Positions 20,926 through 30,687 of a stretch of 64,000 nt of DNA are shown one piece after another. Both the position numbers and the translations under genes were made by a program. The notes under the pieces are model-generated. The model was not told where the DNA came from, did not search any database, and was given only the letters and a program-made list of their open reading frames with translations. The stretch spans positions 434,001 to 498,000 of the forward strand of contig NZ_CP081869.1 in NCBI RefSeq assembly GCF_019797865.1. The letters run 5' to 3'. Position 1 is the stretch's first letter, and each line of letters begins with the position of its first letter. The stretch comes from Chenggangzhangella methanolivorans (GTDB lineage Bacteria; Pseudomonadota; Alphaproteobacteria; Rhizobiales; Methylopilaceae).

Positions 20926-21100
20926 TCGGCCCGTCCGGCTCGGTCTGGGTTCTGGTGGCGACGCGGCGGTAGACTTCCGCAAGGCGCGGAGAGCCTGGCG
21001 GCGATCGGCGGCCGGATCGGATGCACGACGCGAAGCGCCGCGTTTCTCGATCGGGCTCTCGCCCGCAACGGACCACGGTCTGACCATCGTTGTCACCACC
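20922..21100 (+). pseudogene. IS66 TnpB fragment
   Basis: GTG at 20922 gives VIGPSGSVWVLVATRP; after a frame break at ~20970, VDFRKGAESLAAI follows. This matches the start of IS66 Orf2 (a conserved W-x-A-x-x-P-x-D-x-R-K-G pattern). The rest is lost. Confidence 0.6.
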
Positions 21101-21356
21101 GCGCCCGCACCCGGAGTCGGTAAGCCAGCCCTTCGCAGGTGACGCTCTCACGCCTGCCTTCGTCTCCGATCTGTCAACCTTGATCGATCGACGGCAGCCA
21201 ACTCTTTAGGTCGACGGGCATACGCATCAGCCACTCGAATAACTGATCGAATGCTGGAAGATCGAGGCTCCGGTTCAGAACGTCGCTCGAGGCCCTCAAA
21301 GCCGTCGGCGTCGAAAAGCCGGAGCTCTGTCTACTCGCCAGCCAAGCCAGGACACG

Positions 21357-22202
21357 CTAGGGCCCGGACTCATAACCAGCTGACGATCGCGGTGATGTGG
21401 ACGGCGGCGAGGAAGCTCGAGGCGAGGCGGTCGTAGCGCGTCGGGACGCGCCTGAAGTCCTTGAGGCGGCCAGAACATGCGCTCGATGGCGTTGCGATCG
21501 CGGTAGAGCGCTGGCGAGAAGCACGGCTTCCAGCGCCTGTTCTCCTTCGGCGGGATGTTGGGCGTGCCGCCTGCGGCCCCGACCTGACGCCGGATCGCGT
21601 CGCTGTAGTAGCCTTTGTCGCCATGAAGCATGCGGGCGGCGGGAAGCTCCGCCAGCAGCGTCGCGCCGGCCGCGCAGTCTGCGACCTGCCCGCCGGTCAG
21701 CAGGAAGGCGATCGGCCGGCTCTTTCCGTCCGTGAGCGCGTGGATCTTGGTGGTGCGTCCCCGCGCGATCGGCCGACCGCCTGGCTGCGCTCGCCCCTTT
21801 GCGGCCGGCCGCCGAGCGATGAGCTGTTACTGCGGAACTGTCGATCAGGACGTGAGAGCGGGGCCCGGCCTCAGCGGCGAGCGCGTCGAAACAGTTTGCA
21901 CCAGACACCCTTCACGGCCCAGCGCACATAGCGATTGTAGAGGGTCTTGCTCGGACCACAGACGGCAGGCGCGCCGGCCTATCGGCCGCCCGACCTCAGC
22001 ACATGCACGATGCCGCTGATCATCCGACGGTCGTCGACCCGCGGCATGCCCGCGTCTTCGTCGGAAGGTGTGGCCCGAGACGGCCGAACTGCTCGTCCGT
22101 CAGCCAGAAGTAGTCCGATCCCATCGGCGTCCTCCTCCACGAGGACGCCTCTGAATCACGCTTCGCTCAATCCGCAAAGCCGTTAATGGGTCCGGGCCCT
22201 AG
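21357..22202 (-). mobile_element. IS5-family insertion sequence (IS427-like), decayed
   Basis: Inverted ends: CTAGGGCCCGGACTCATAACC at the left and, inverted, CTAGGGCCCGGACCCATTAAC at the right. The ~845-bp length suits the IS427 group. CTAG at both outer edges may be the target duplication. The single transposase gene is broken. Confidence 0.75.
21370..22124 (-). pseudogene. IS5-family DDE transposase, frameshifted
   Basis: Reads from ATG at 22124 (GSDYFWLTDEQFGRLGPHLP) to a stop at 21370 (LAAVHITAIVSWL). Between them the DDE core is split: SHVLIDSSAVTAHRSAAG carries the first aspartate region, MLHGDKGYYSDAIRRQVG the second, and RDRNAIERMF the conserved Y/R-x-x-x-E-R-x-F signature. At least three frame changes and several stops make it inactive. 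Confidence 0.75.
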
Positions 22203-22540
22203 GACTGAACGCCTAGATGGCGCAGTAGGAGAAGCGCTGGGAGTACGCGTGCGGCGACGGGCTTGGCACGGCGCGCGTGATTTACCTAGGGCGCAAGCGC
22301 CGCTCCAAACCCTAGCATACCACTTGTAGCGTCCTGCAGCAAGATTGGCGCATCATTGCTGAACAAGGATGCCGCCGCGGTCCATCGCCAAAGTAAGATG
22401 TTAGACCATCAGAAGAGGTGAACACAGCCATAATTGACGGCAGCAGACACTGAGCTTATAAAGGGCTTCCGCGCGCTCTCGCAGAGACACACCCCTCTCC
22501 GGCGAACGAATGTGCAATTCGTCAAGCTTCTCTGTCCCGT
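22203..22540. other. Noncoding stretch between the IS5 element and the AraC gene
   Basis: No gene is seen. The right part probably contains the promoter of the AraC-type gene, but no operator could be recognised. Confidence 0.3.
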
Positions 22541-23497
22541 GTGAAGAGTGTTTGGCTGAGGAGGGGACTTTGTGATCGCCATGCCCTCCACCGAACTGAT
22601 TCCAGCCGCTGTTCAGCGGCGCGTCGCAATTTTCGCAATGGCGAAATTCAGACGTTTGTGCCCGGCTCAGAGCATTTCTTGAGTGCAGCCACCCCGGCAT
22701 GGGCTGGCTTTCCGCTCGAAGAGGGTGCCGGAACGTTAGAACCCACCAAGCGGGCGATGGCGATAAAAACGGTGCTCGTCGTTGGCGGAAAGCAGCATGG
22801 TGAAGTACGATGGTTTTTTCGAGGTTCATCTCACCATGAACGGATGTCGGCTGGAGCGATATTTCTGCTAAGGGCGGGCGTAGAAATCGTCGAGGTGAGT
22901 AGGACTCAGGCGTATAATCGCACTGGGTTGCTTTTAGATACCGATAGATTAACTAAGTTATACCCAATGACGGGCGTTGGAGAGTCGCAGGGCTTAGTGC
23001 CGACAGTCTTCAGTCAAAATCGTCAAGTCGCTGACATCGTTCGGTTGATGCGGGCTGAGATTAAGGCCGGTTGTCCAAACGGCCCTTTGTATGCGGAGTC
23101 GCTCTCTATCGCGCTCGTTGGCCTTTTAAGGGCGAAATACTCTGCGACCTGCCCGCCGATTGTTGACCATCGTTCGCTCTCTCCTAAAGAGACCGAAAGA
23201 ATTTTAGACTATATATCAGAACATTTATCCGATAACTTGTCGGTGACGCGGCTCGCAGATCTGGTTCAGCTAAGCCCCGACCACTTCTCTAGGGTGTTCA
23301 AGACCACTTTTGGGACCGGTCCGTATCAGTTTGTGCTCTTGCAACGGGTTGAAAAAGCGAAGATCATTATGAGAAACCCGGAACGGGATTTGGTTGATAT
23401 TGCAGTGACGCTTGGTTTTTCAAGTCATACGCATTTCTCTCGCATCTTTCGAAAGCTAACGGGCCTCAGTCCTTCCAAATATAGACGGCTTTGCTAA
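22541..23497 (+). CDS. AraC family transcriptional regulator
   Basis: The C-terminal ~100 residues are a clear AraC double helix-turn-helix: LSVTRLADLVQLSPDHFSRV, then DIAVTLGFSSHTHFSRIFRK and the closing TGLSPSKYRR. The N-terminal ~190 residues form the cupin-like ligand domain (SAATPAWAGFPLEEGAG onward). The frame opens at 22541 but the first ~40 residues are low quality, so the true start may be the GTG near 22658. The composition is AT-rich like the neighbours. The effector is unknown; the nearby hydrolase gene is a possible target. Confidence 0.8.
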   Translation: MKSVWLRRGLCDRHALHRTDSSRCSAARRNFRNGEIQTFVPGSEHFLSAATPAWAGFPLEEGAGTLEPTKRAMAIKTVLVVGGKQHGEVRWFFRGSSHHERMSAGAIFLLRAGVEIVEVSRTQAYNRTGLLLDTDRLTKLYPMTGVGESQGLVPTVFSQNRQVADIVRLMRAEIKAGCPNGPLYAESLSIALVGLLRAKYSATCPPIVDHRSLSPKETERILDYISEHLSDNLSVTRLADLVQLSPDHFSRVFKTTFGTGPYQFVLLQRVEKAKIIMRNPERDLVDIAVTLGFSSHTHFSRIFRKLTGLSPSKYRRLC

Positions 23498-23823
23498 TTG
23501 GGTTCATCTTTACAGGATTCAGTGACATTGTAAAGCTGGGATGTCGACCGTCTTTGCATTTGACTAAGTTCGCCACCAACCTCTTGCTTTGCCATGTCAG
23601 GGGCTGACTGCTTGCCTACAGCTACTCCAAGTAGCTCAAGACGCTCGTCTCAAACAGTTCAAGGCTCTAATAGCCATCAGCGTCAACACCCGGTACTGTT
23701 CCTTTCCGTGGAATCTGTCGCGAGCGCTGCGGAGACTGCCGGATAGGGCGGAAGTCAGCGTAACAGCTCGCATGCTTTACAATCTTGCCGCCCCAAGCTT
23801 TCTGCGTTCAGCTGAACGCGTCC
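23498..23823. other. Convergent intergenic region, no gene recognised
   Basis: Between two convergent AraC genes. No open frame resembles a known protein and no clear terminator is seen. Confidence 0.3.
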
Positions 23824-24753
23824 CTACAACAATGCATTGCGAAATTCTCGCGGAGTCATCCTAAGTCTACGCCGAAAAACGTTTGTCATATGGCTCTGGG
23901 AAGCGAAGCCTGACAACACCGAGATCTCTAGGAGCGGCATGTTACTGTTCCGAAGCATTTCGCAGGCTCGCGATAATTTCACCTGCAAGACATATTCGTG
24001 AACGCTGGATCCCGTCCCTTCCTGAAACGCCCTTGCAAATCTCCGCTCGCTAACGCCCACCGATGAAGCAATATCCCGGAGGAACAGAGGGCCGATACTC
24101 AAATGAGAATTTATGTACGCCTTAGCCCGGCTAAGAGCAACTCCTGAAAGAACCTCTTTCCTACCGCCCGATAATCCTCTTTTCAGGCCGTCGCTCAGGT
24201 TGTATTTACGAAGTATATGCAACGCAACAATCTGAGCCCAGGCGTCCATTTCTAAAGCCGTGACAAGATCACCGCTAAATAGTCTCTCTAGTACGATACC
24301 TCCGATTTGCATCATCGTCGCATCATAACGGAAATGCCCCTGCTGAAACTCTAGATTAGCAAGAGGCTTATCAAAGACTTCAAGTGACAACCTTTCAACA
24401 GCGCTCGAGGCAATGAAAAAATTTAACGATTCGAACGAGCCGACCCCCTCGAAATGCCCTTCATCATCGGGCGGGATCATGATTGTCATACCAGCCTTCC
24501 CTACAGCGAAGTCCGGCTTGGCTCGAAAGTCAACCCGACGAACCGGCGGGCCTTTAACCTTGATTGATATCCCGAAATAATCGCTTTGGCACTTCTTGCA
24601 CGCGCCGTCGACAAATGTATACTGATCATAACTTACGCAAGCGCTAGTGGAGTCCTCTATTTGCGCTGATTGCTGTATGACCAGACCTTCTGACGCTAAG
24701 AAGCGCACGACATCGAGGAGAGGCGACTGAGCGGAAGAGGCCGTCATCGTCAT
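23824..24753 (-). CDS. AraC family transcriptional regulator
   Basis: ATG at 24753 is chosen because GGAGG lies 9 bases upstream; an in-frame ATG at 24768 overlaps that site. About 309 residues. The C-terminal AraC domain shows FLRDIASSVGVSERRFARAF, then MPLLEISVLSGFASQSHMTN and MTPREFRN. The N-terminal sensor domain has a CKKC pair (near residue 53), which could bind metal or sense redox, but this is inference. It is adjacent to, and on the same strand as, the secreted hydrolase gene at 24905-26101 upstream. Confidence 0.85.
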   Translation of the reverse strand: MTMTASSAQSPLLDVVRFLASEGLVIQQSAQIEDSTSACVSYDQYTFVDGACKKCQSDYFGISIKVKGPPVRRVDFRAKPDFAVGKAGMTIMIPPDDEGHFEGVGSFESLNFFIASSAVERLSLEVFDKPLANLEFQQGHFRYDATMMQIGGIVLERLFSGDLVTALEMDAWAQIVALHILRKYNLSDGLKRGLSGGRKEVLSGVALSRAKAYINSHLSIGPLFLRDIASSVGVSERRFARAFQEGTGSSVHEYVLQVKLSRACEMLRNSNMPLLEISVLSGFASQSHMTNVFRRRLRMTPREFRNALL

Positions 24754-24904
24754 AATCCAGACCTCCAAAACGGAAGAAAATAGAAATGACTGCTGCGTTC
24801 AGCCCTAGCAGAGCAAGGACTGAACAGGTCGTCAACATGGAAAAGCCCTCCACTCGTTAAAGTGGAGGGATGATGTCAGAATGCAGCCTCTAGGACTTGC
24901 GGCT

Positions 24905-26101
24905 TCAGCTTTCGTTCTGATCTAAGCCGTGCTTTCCGAGGAAATCAGATAACAGAGAAGCGACCTGCACGTTATTCCGGTCGGTGAATGGAAAATGCGT
25001 GTTGCCGCGAAGTCCCGCAGTCGGCAAATCCAAAAGAGACGCTTGACCACCGAGCTTATTGATAGCCTCGAGTGACAAGCTGTGAGCGTAGCGAGTGACT
25101 CTCCACCAGTCCAAGAACCAATAGGCGGATTTAGGGTTCTTGGGGATATTATCTCCGAAGACAAACTGAATGGGTATCTTCGCGAGCTTCTTAAAGTAAG
25201 ACTCCTGGATCTCGAACGGCGGGAAAATTTGCGACTTTTTATCGGCGAGAGGCGGTATCTCAGGCACTTTTCCTTTGGGAAAGATACTTGTCGCAGGCTC
25301 ATAAGCAACGATCCCCCTCACGTTCTTGGCGTGTGTCGCGACTCGCATGCCCAGTACTCCGGAAGCCGAATGGGTCACCAGAACACAAGGACCTATGTGA
25401 GTTACTAGTTTAACAACAGCGTCGACTATCTCATCTGATGAGATCGACGGACTGAACCCCATCTCCTTGAAGTAGTTGTCTTCATAACCACGTGGGAATT
25501 GGCTGTTCTCAAAAAACTGGCCGGGAGCGGGCCCTAGTCGATCTCTAACCCACGCTCTTTCTTTACTGACGTTTGCGGTAACAGTGTTAACAATCGACTC
25601 TTCTTCCAACTGCCCAAAAGGGCCATTAAAGGTAGGAATATTGCCCCTTCCGCGCCCTGGCTGATCAATCGTGTAGACCGTATGCCGATCTTGAACAAAG
25701 AGGGTCTGAAATCCGGGGCGGCCGTCTGGGGTAGATTCCCAGATATGGCCGGTTAGTCCGCCCCCATGCCAAAAGACTAGAGGCAGCCCACGAGGGCGCA
25801 CAGGAGCTTGAAAGTTTACGTACATTTGATTGATATAAAACGTGGCACCTTCGTTGGAAGCTCGAATTACCGGCTTTGACGGATCGAATTTTCCAGGCCC
25901 GGTTACTGTTCTGCCCCCGATGTAGAAACTGCCTTGTTCAGCAAGGACAACCTTCCGCTTCGATTGGGCAAGCTCCACGTTGTCAGTTTCCGCGAAAGCA
26001 GTTGCAGTCGAAAGCGGCAGCGTCGCTATTCCTATTGCGCCGGTCCCAGCAGCCTTCACAAATGATCTGCGGGACGTTCCGGTTTTTTTATCGGTTTCCA
26101 T
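24905..26101 (-). CDS. Tat-exported alpha/beta hydrolase
   Basis: ATG at 26101 with AGGGA upstream gives 398 residues starting METDKKTGTSRRSFVKAA, a twin-arginine signal (RRSFVKAA) that exports folded protein. The hydrolase core has PLVFWHGGGLTGHIWES (oxyanion region), TVYTIDQPGRGRGNIP and the nucleophile elbow VTHSASGVLG (near residue 240); the acid and histidine would follow in QFVFGDN and NTHFPFTDRNN. It is paralogous to the broken hydrolase at 16834-18012. The substrate is probably a small ester, but unproven. The frame stays open upstream to 26350, but that part lacks coding character. Confidence 0.85.
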   Translation of the reverse strand: METDKKTGTSRRSFVKAAGTGAIGIATLPLSTATAFAETDNVELAQSKRKVVLAEQGSFYIGGRTVTGPGKFDPSKPVIRASNEGATFYINQMYVNFQAPVRPRGLPLVFWHGGGLTGHIWESTPDGRPGFQTLFVQDRHTVYTIDQPGRGRGNIPTFNGPFGQLEEESIVNTVTANVSKERAWVRDRLGPAPGQFFENSQFPRGYEDNYFKEMGFSPSISSDEIVDAVVKLVTHIGPCVLVTHSASGVLGMRVATHAKNVRGIVAYEPATSIFPKGKVPEIPPLADKKSQIFPPFEIQESYFKKLAKIPIQFVFGDNIPKNPKSAYWFLDWWRVTRYAHSLSLEAINKLGGQASLLDLPTAGLRGNTHFPFTDRNNVQVASLLSDFLGKHGLDQNES

Positions 26102-27186
26102 AGCGTCATCCCTAGACGTACTTGTTGGTTTATTTGGTCGACCTTGATGCGGGGATAGCCGACGATCGAAGACTAGCTGGTAAGAAGCGCTACTGTCAAG
26201 TTGGTCTGTCGCCTGAGAGGTGGTCCTGCCCTGATCCTCCGGCTGGTGCGATTTGACCGCGGCTTTTTCGGGCGTCGTCACCCCTGCCGGAGGGAATCCC
26301 GCTAAGCGCAACGGTATCCGGACGAGCAGATCCCCTTCGCCTTGACGCACGCCTCGTGCTGCCGATCAGCAACGACACGCTGCTGGGGGTCGTGCGGAGA
26401 CGCACGATGCGGCCGGATGCGCCGCTGCGTCGCCGCGTGACGGCTAGGCGTTCCGACACAGCTGCCGTTATGGATCGATTGTTGTCGATCTCGAGCGTCG
26501 GTGTCCTGTCGCCCTGCTTCGAGACCGTGAGATGGCACCGTCGCGGCCTCGCTTAGCGATACCCCGGCATCGCCGTCGAAGCTCGCGTAGAAGACCGGCG
26601 CGTCGCCGCGGTGACGGCACCGCTCCAACGCGCACTGCCCGGGCATCCGAAGCTGTCGGCGCCGGTTGCTGGACTACGAGAACCTTCTCGCGGGAGCGCC
26701 GTTCGGAGCGTCGATGCTGCTCATCTGCGCGCTCGGAACCACGATCCGGAAAGCGAGTTCGAATGATGCGCTCCGCCGCACGATTACGATTATCCGCTCA
26801 GGATCCCGGCTGCCGAACGGCAGGGGCGCCGAGACCTTCGCGCTGAACCCCGCTCGGGGCCGACGTCGGTTCGCGCTTCTTCTACAGCCGTATTAAGGGC
26901 GAGCTGGACGAGATCTCGCGACTGTCGGCTTCACCTCGCTCCTTCGTCCGTCCTGGCCTGATCGGCGGAGAGCGCTGCAAGAGTAGACCCTGTGGAGCGG
27001 GTCGCCTCCGGCGTGCTGGGCTCTCTGGGCCCGGTGCTTCCGCGCGCCTCGCGGACCAACCCGGTGCCCATCCGAAGCGTCGTTCTCCGCGCCTTGCCTG
27101 ACGGCCGCGGCTGCCTCGATCTGAGCTCTGTCATGCCCCGCGATTAGCCGGTACAATCGGCATGCGGACATGAAGGGAGTTTATGG
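26102..27186. other. Noncoding stretch with a possible transposase scrap
   Basis: About 1.1 kb without an intact gene. 26340-26400 contains the ISL3-like scrap listed separately. 26660-26900 has an open frame without recognisable homology. The composition returns to GC-rich here, so the right edge of the AT-rich cargo patch lies near 26150. Confidence 0.35.
26290..26480 (+). pseudogene. Possible ISL3-type transposase fragment
   Basis: The forward text LDARLVLPISNDTLLGVVRRR resembles the conserved L-P-x-S-x-D-T-L-L-R-x-[LV]-R-R motif of ISL3 transposases (helix-turn-helix following the zinc finger). Nothing else of the element, such as ends or a DDE core, can be read. Low confidence. Confidence 0.4.
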
Positions 27187-28079
27187 GTGCCCCGCGAGAA
27201 CGTCAGCGACATTCTCGCTTTCCTGGCGGTGCCCGGGAGCGCAGCTTCACCCGGGCGGCAGCCAAGGTCGGCGTCTCGCAGTCAGCGCTCAGTCACACCA
27301 TCCGCCAGCTCGAAACCCGGCTTGGTTTGAGGCTGCTGACGCGGACTACCCGCGCGGTGACGCCGACCGAGGCGGGGGTGCGGCTTCTGAACGGCGTCGG
27401 CCCGCACTTCGATGAGATTAACGCCCAGATCGACGCCCTCAGCGAGCTGCGGGACAAGCCCGCCGGATCGATTCGCATTACGGCTTCGGACCATGCAATC
27501 CGGAGCGCACTCTGGCCGAAGCTGGGCCTTTTCCTTCCTCATTTCCCTGACATTAAGGTCGAGCTGGTGCTCGACAACGGCCTAACCGACATCGTCACCG
27601 AGCGCGTCGACGCGGGCGTGCGGCTCGGTGAGCAACTAGCCAAAGACATGATCTCCGCGCGCATCGGCCCCGATCTGCGGTTCGCGGTCGTGGCGGCTCC
27701 GTCCTACTTCTCCTCGCGCCTGGAACCCGCGCATCCGCAGGACCTCGTCCAGCACACCTGCATCAACATCCGCCTGCCGACGTATGGAGGGTTCTGGGCC
27801 TGGGAGTTCGAGGAGGACGGCCGCGAGTTGAGGATCCGGGTCGACGGTCAGCTCGCCTTCAACCACATCTACGATGTGCTCGAGGCTGCGCTCGCCGGGT
27901 TCGGGCTCGCCTACATGCCGGAAGACATCGCGATGACGCACATTGAGTCCGGACGTCTCACCCGCGTCCTGGAGCCATTCTGTCCGGTCTGGGACGGCTA
28001 CTACCTCTATTATCCCAGCCGTCGGCATACTTCCCCGGCGTTCGTGAAGCTGCTCGAGGCGCTCCGCCACAGGACCTGA
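27187..28079 (+). pseudogene. LysR family transcriptional regulator, one frameshift
   Basis: GTG at 27187 starts PRENVSDILAFLAV; one missing G near 27231 shifts into the long frame RERSFTRAAAKVGVSQSALS, restoring a full LysR winged helix. The substrate-binding half includes PAGSIRITASDHAIRSALW and DAGVRLGEQLAKDMISARI. The length is ~298 residues, normal for LysR. It precedes the redox operon at 28323 on the same strand by 243 bases and is its likely activator or repressor. GGGAG lies upstream of the start. Probably functional if the indel is an error. Confidence 0.88.
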
Positions 28080-28322
28080 AGAAGCCCCCGATACGTTTCC
28101 ACCTCGATTGATGAGCCGCGTCGATGAAAGCAATGAGGCGCAGGCGGCTAATGGCGGGAATGCCTAGGGTCTAACTACGGCTCATCCGCGCTGCAGGTCG
28201 CGGGACAGGCGGGGACCGTGGTCGGCTCGCGCGACGGCACCGACTAACGACCTTTGAGGACCCGTCGATGGAAACACGCCGCGCATGAGCGCGAAGCTTC
28301 GGAACGCAGGAGGGTCCGCATC

Positions 28323-29084
28323 ATGAAGCTTGGGTTCGAGAACAAGGTTGCGCTCGTGACGGGCGCCGCGATGGGCATGGGACTGGCGACCGCCAGGCTC
28401 TTCGCCGAGGCCGGCGCGTCGGTGGTGCTCGCAGACTTCAACCCCGAGGCCCTCCGGAAGGCGACCGACGATCTGACGGCGGCGGGGCGCACGGTGCTCG
28501 GCGTGCCTTGCGACGTGACGGACGAGCATCAGGTCGAAGCGATGGTCCGGCAGACGGTCGAGAGGTTCGGCCGCCTCGACGTGGCCTTTAACAACGCCGG
28601 GATCCAGATTCCTCCGGCGGACGTCGTGGACGTTCCGAGCGCCGACTTCGAACGCGTGGTCGCGGTCAACCTGCGTGGCGTCTGGAACTGCATGAAGGCG
28701 GAGCTGCGCCAGATGCAGGCGCAGGGAAGCGGCGCGATCGTCAACTGCTCGTCCATCGGCGGGCTGGTCGGTAACCCGTTCCTCACAGCATATCACGGCA
28801 CCAAGTACGGCGTGATCGGCCTTACCCAGGCCGCCGCCCTCGAGAACGCCGCTCGCGGCATCCGCATCAACGCGGTGTGTCCCGCGACGATCGACACGCC
28901 GATGGTCGCCAAAATGATCGAGGAGCGCCCCGAGGCCATGGCTGAGATCCTTAAGAAGCAGCCAATTGGCCGCCTTGGAAAGCCGGACGAGGTTGGAGCT
29001 GCCGTTCTGTGGCTCTGTAGCGACGCGGCTAGCTTCGTGCTGGGTGTCGCCCTTCCGGTCGACGGCGGCTACACGGCGCACTGA
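28323..29084 (+). CDS. SDR family NAD(P)-dependent oxidoreductase
   Basis: ATG at 28323 follows AGGAGGG; 253 residues, standard for classical short-chain dehydrogenases. The Rossmann motif is TGAAMGMGLA (residues ~13-22), the D-rich loop CDVTD, the NNAG motif at ~88, and the catalytic SCS...Y-x-x-x-K is INCSSIGG with YHGTKYG. The C-terminal RLGKPDEVGAAVLWLCSD and VDGGYTAH complete the fold. The substrate is unknown. First gene of a tightly packed operon (TGATG overlap with the next gene). The open frame extends upstream, but the ribosome site fixes this start. Confidence 0.93.
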   Translation: MKLGFENKVALVTGAAMGMGLATARLFAEAGASVVLADFNPEALRKATDDLTAAGRTVLGVPCDVTDEHQVEAMVRQTVERFGRLDVAFNNAGIQIPPADVVDVPSADFERVVAVNLRGVWNCMKAELRQMQAQGSGAIVNCSSIGGLVGNPFLTAYHGTKYGVIGLTQAAALENAARGIRINAVCPATIDTPMVAKMIEERPEAMAEILKKQPIGRLGKPDEVGAAVLWLCSDAASFVLGVALPVDGGYTAH

Positions 29085-29576
29085 TGCCGGGCGTCGGAAA
29101 CCATCGGTCGCGAGCGACGGCTATCGCCGCGGCCTTCCTGGCGACGACTTCCGTCGCCTGGCCTGTTGAAGTCGAGAGCTCCGCGAGACGTCCGATGAAC
29201 GAGATCCAGTTCCGCATCGCGGGGAGCGGCGAGACCGTCGAGGCGACCCTCGAGGACGGAGAGGCCGCCCGAGCATTCGGGGCGCTTGTGTGGGATGACG
29301 CTGAAGCTGACCGACTACAACGCCACGGAGAAGATCAGCGACCTCCCGCGCAAGCTGCCGACCGCCGGGGCTCGCGAAGGTTTCACCCCCGTTGCGGGCG
29401 ACATCGCCTACTACGCGCCCTGGGGAAACCTCGCGGTCTTCTACAAGGAGTTCCCGTACTCCAAGGGACTGGTACGCCTCGGCCGGCTGAAGCAGATTCC
29501 GGACGCGTTCCGCGGCTCGGATCCGGTCGCCGTCACGATCGAAGCGATACAGGCGAGGCGACGCCGTGACCCCTGA
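29084..29576 (+). pseudogene. Secreted cyclophilin-like protein, one frameshift
   Basis: The ATG overlaps the SDR stop. A signal sequence (RATAIAAAFLATTSVAWPV) is followed by IQFRIAGSGETVEATLEDGE. After a frame change at ~29290 it continues MTLKLTDYNATEKISDLPRK, then GDIAYYAPWGNLAVFYKEF and GLVRLGRL, the cyclophilin-like fold that often accompanies such operons. It lacks evidence for true prolyl-isomerase activity. The stop overlaps the start of the SMP-30 gene. Confidence 0.8.
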
Positions 29577-30636
29577 CGGTTCGACGCTCGCACCGATCGG
29601 GCCGCACGCGCGGCGCGTGCTCGGAGGCGCTCTGGTCGTCGCGGCGATCGGATGGCCAGGGCTCTCTCTCCTCGTGCAGGCCGGAGATATCCCGAGACCG
29701 CTTGCATATGATGAGCTGACGCGCGGGCCTGCCCCAATCCCGCCGGCCGAGCGCATGCTCCAGACGGCGGTCGCCGACGAGTGGTTCAAGGTCGCAGACG
29801 TCGGCGTGCCGCTGGAGGGCCCGGCGTTCGACCGGATCGGCGACTTAATTTTCGCGGATGCGGGGAGCGGGCGCATCCTGCGCGTCACTGCCGAGCGGCG
29901 GCTCACGACGGTCGTGCCTGAGAACGCGCTCGGCCTGGGCGGACTGGCGGTGCATAAGGATGGCCGCATCTACGCGGCCGGCGCCGGAGACTTCCGTAGG
30001 GGCTCAATTGTTTCGGTCGCCGCCGATGGGTCGGACATGGCGACTGTCGTGTCACTGGACGCCGGGTATGTCCCGAACGACCTCGTGTTCGACAGGCTCG
30101 GCGGCTTCTACTTCACCGACTTCAGGGGCTCGTCGACTGATCCGAAGGGGGGCGTCTACTACGTTGCGCCTGACAGAAAGACTGTCGTTCCGGTTGTCCC
30201 GAACCTCGCCATGGCTAACGGCGTCGCGCTGAGCCCGGACGGCCGGACCCTCTGGGTGACCGAATTCAGTCGAAACCTGCTGCACCGGATCGAGCTGGCT
30301 GACGCGACGACCCCGACTCCCTTCGGGACGGCGGTCGCCTATCACTTCGTCGGGCCGGCTCCCGACTCGATGCGGGTCGACGGCGACGGGAACGTCTACG
30401 TCGCGATGTACGGCCAAGGACGGGTCCTCGCATTCAACCCCCAAGGCATCCCGATCGGCCAAGTGCTGCTGCCGGGACGTGAGGAAGGGCACAACCTCCG
30501 CTCCACCAGCATGGCGATCCGCACGGGGTCAGACGAATTGTTCATCGTCACCAACGACGGCGACGGTGGCCGCGGGTCGACGATCTTCAGGTCCAAGGCC
30601 TTTGCGAAGGCCGCGACACTGTACTCCCACCGGTAG
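29566..30636 (+). CDS. SMP-30/gluconolactonase-like beta-propeller protein
   Basis: 356 residues from GTG at 29566, overlapping the previous stop. An N-terminal hydrophobic helix (VLGGALVVAAIGWPGLSLLV) exports or anchors it. The six-bladed propeller shows the metal glutamate in LEGPAFDRIGDLIFAD, asparagine in YVPNDLVFDRLGGFYFTD and the catalytic aspartate region in PDSMRVDGDGNVYVAMYG. This family hydrolyses lactones; the substrate here is unknown. Fourth position after LysR in the redox cluster. Intact. Confidence 0.9.
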   Translation: MTPDGSTLAPIGPHARRVLGGALVVAAIGWPGLSLLVQAGDIPRPLAYDELTRGPAPIPPAERMLQTAVADEWFKVADVGVPLEGPAFDRIGDLIFADAGSGRILRVTAERRLTTVVPENALGLGGLAVHKDGRIYAAGAGDFRRGSIVSVAADGSDMATVVSLDAGYVPNDLVFDRLGGFYFTDFRGSSTDPKGGVYYVAPDRKTVVPVVPNLAMANGVALSPDGRTLWVTEFSRNLLHRIELADATTPTPFGTAVAYHFVGPAPDSMRVDGDGNVYVAMYGQGRVLAFNPQGIPIGQVLLPGREEGHNLRSTSMAIRTGSDELFIVTNDGDGGRGSTIFRSKAFAKAATLYSHR

Positions 30637-30687
30637 ATCCACCCCCGGACCCCTCTTGGGTCCGAGCGCAAGGCAAAGGACACCGTC

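Larger units (their letters stand above)
20446..21100 (+). mobile_element. IS66 family remnant (truncated)
   Basis: The left end begins GTAAGCG at 20446, the conserved IS66 terminus, followed by the usual upstream text and two accessory genes (tnpA, tnpB) that overlap as GTGA. The main transposase tnpC and a matching right end are absent before the IS5 copy at 21357, so the element is dead. Confidence 0.7.
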
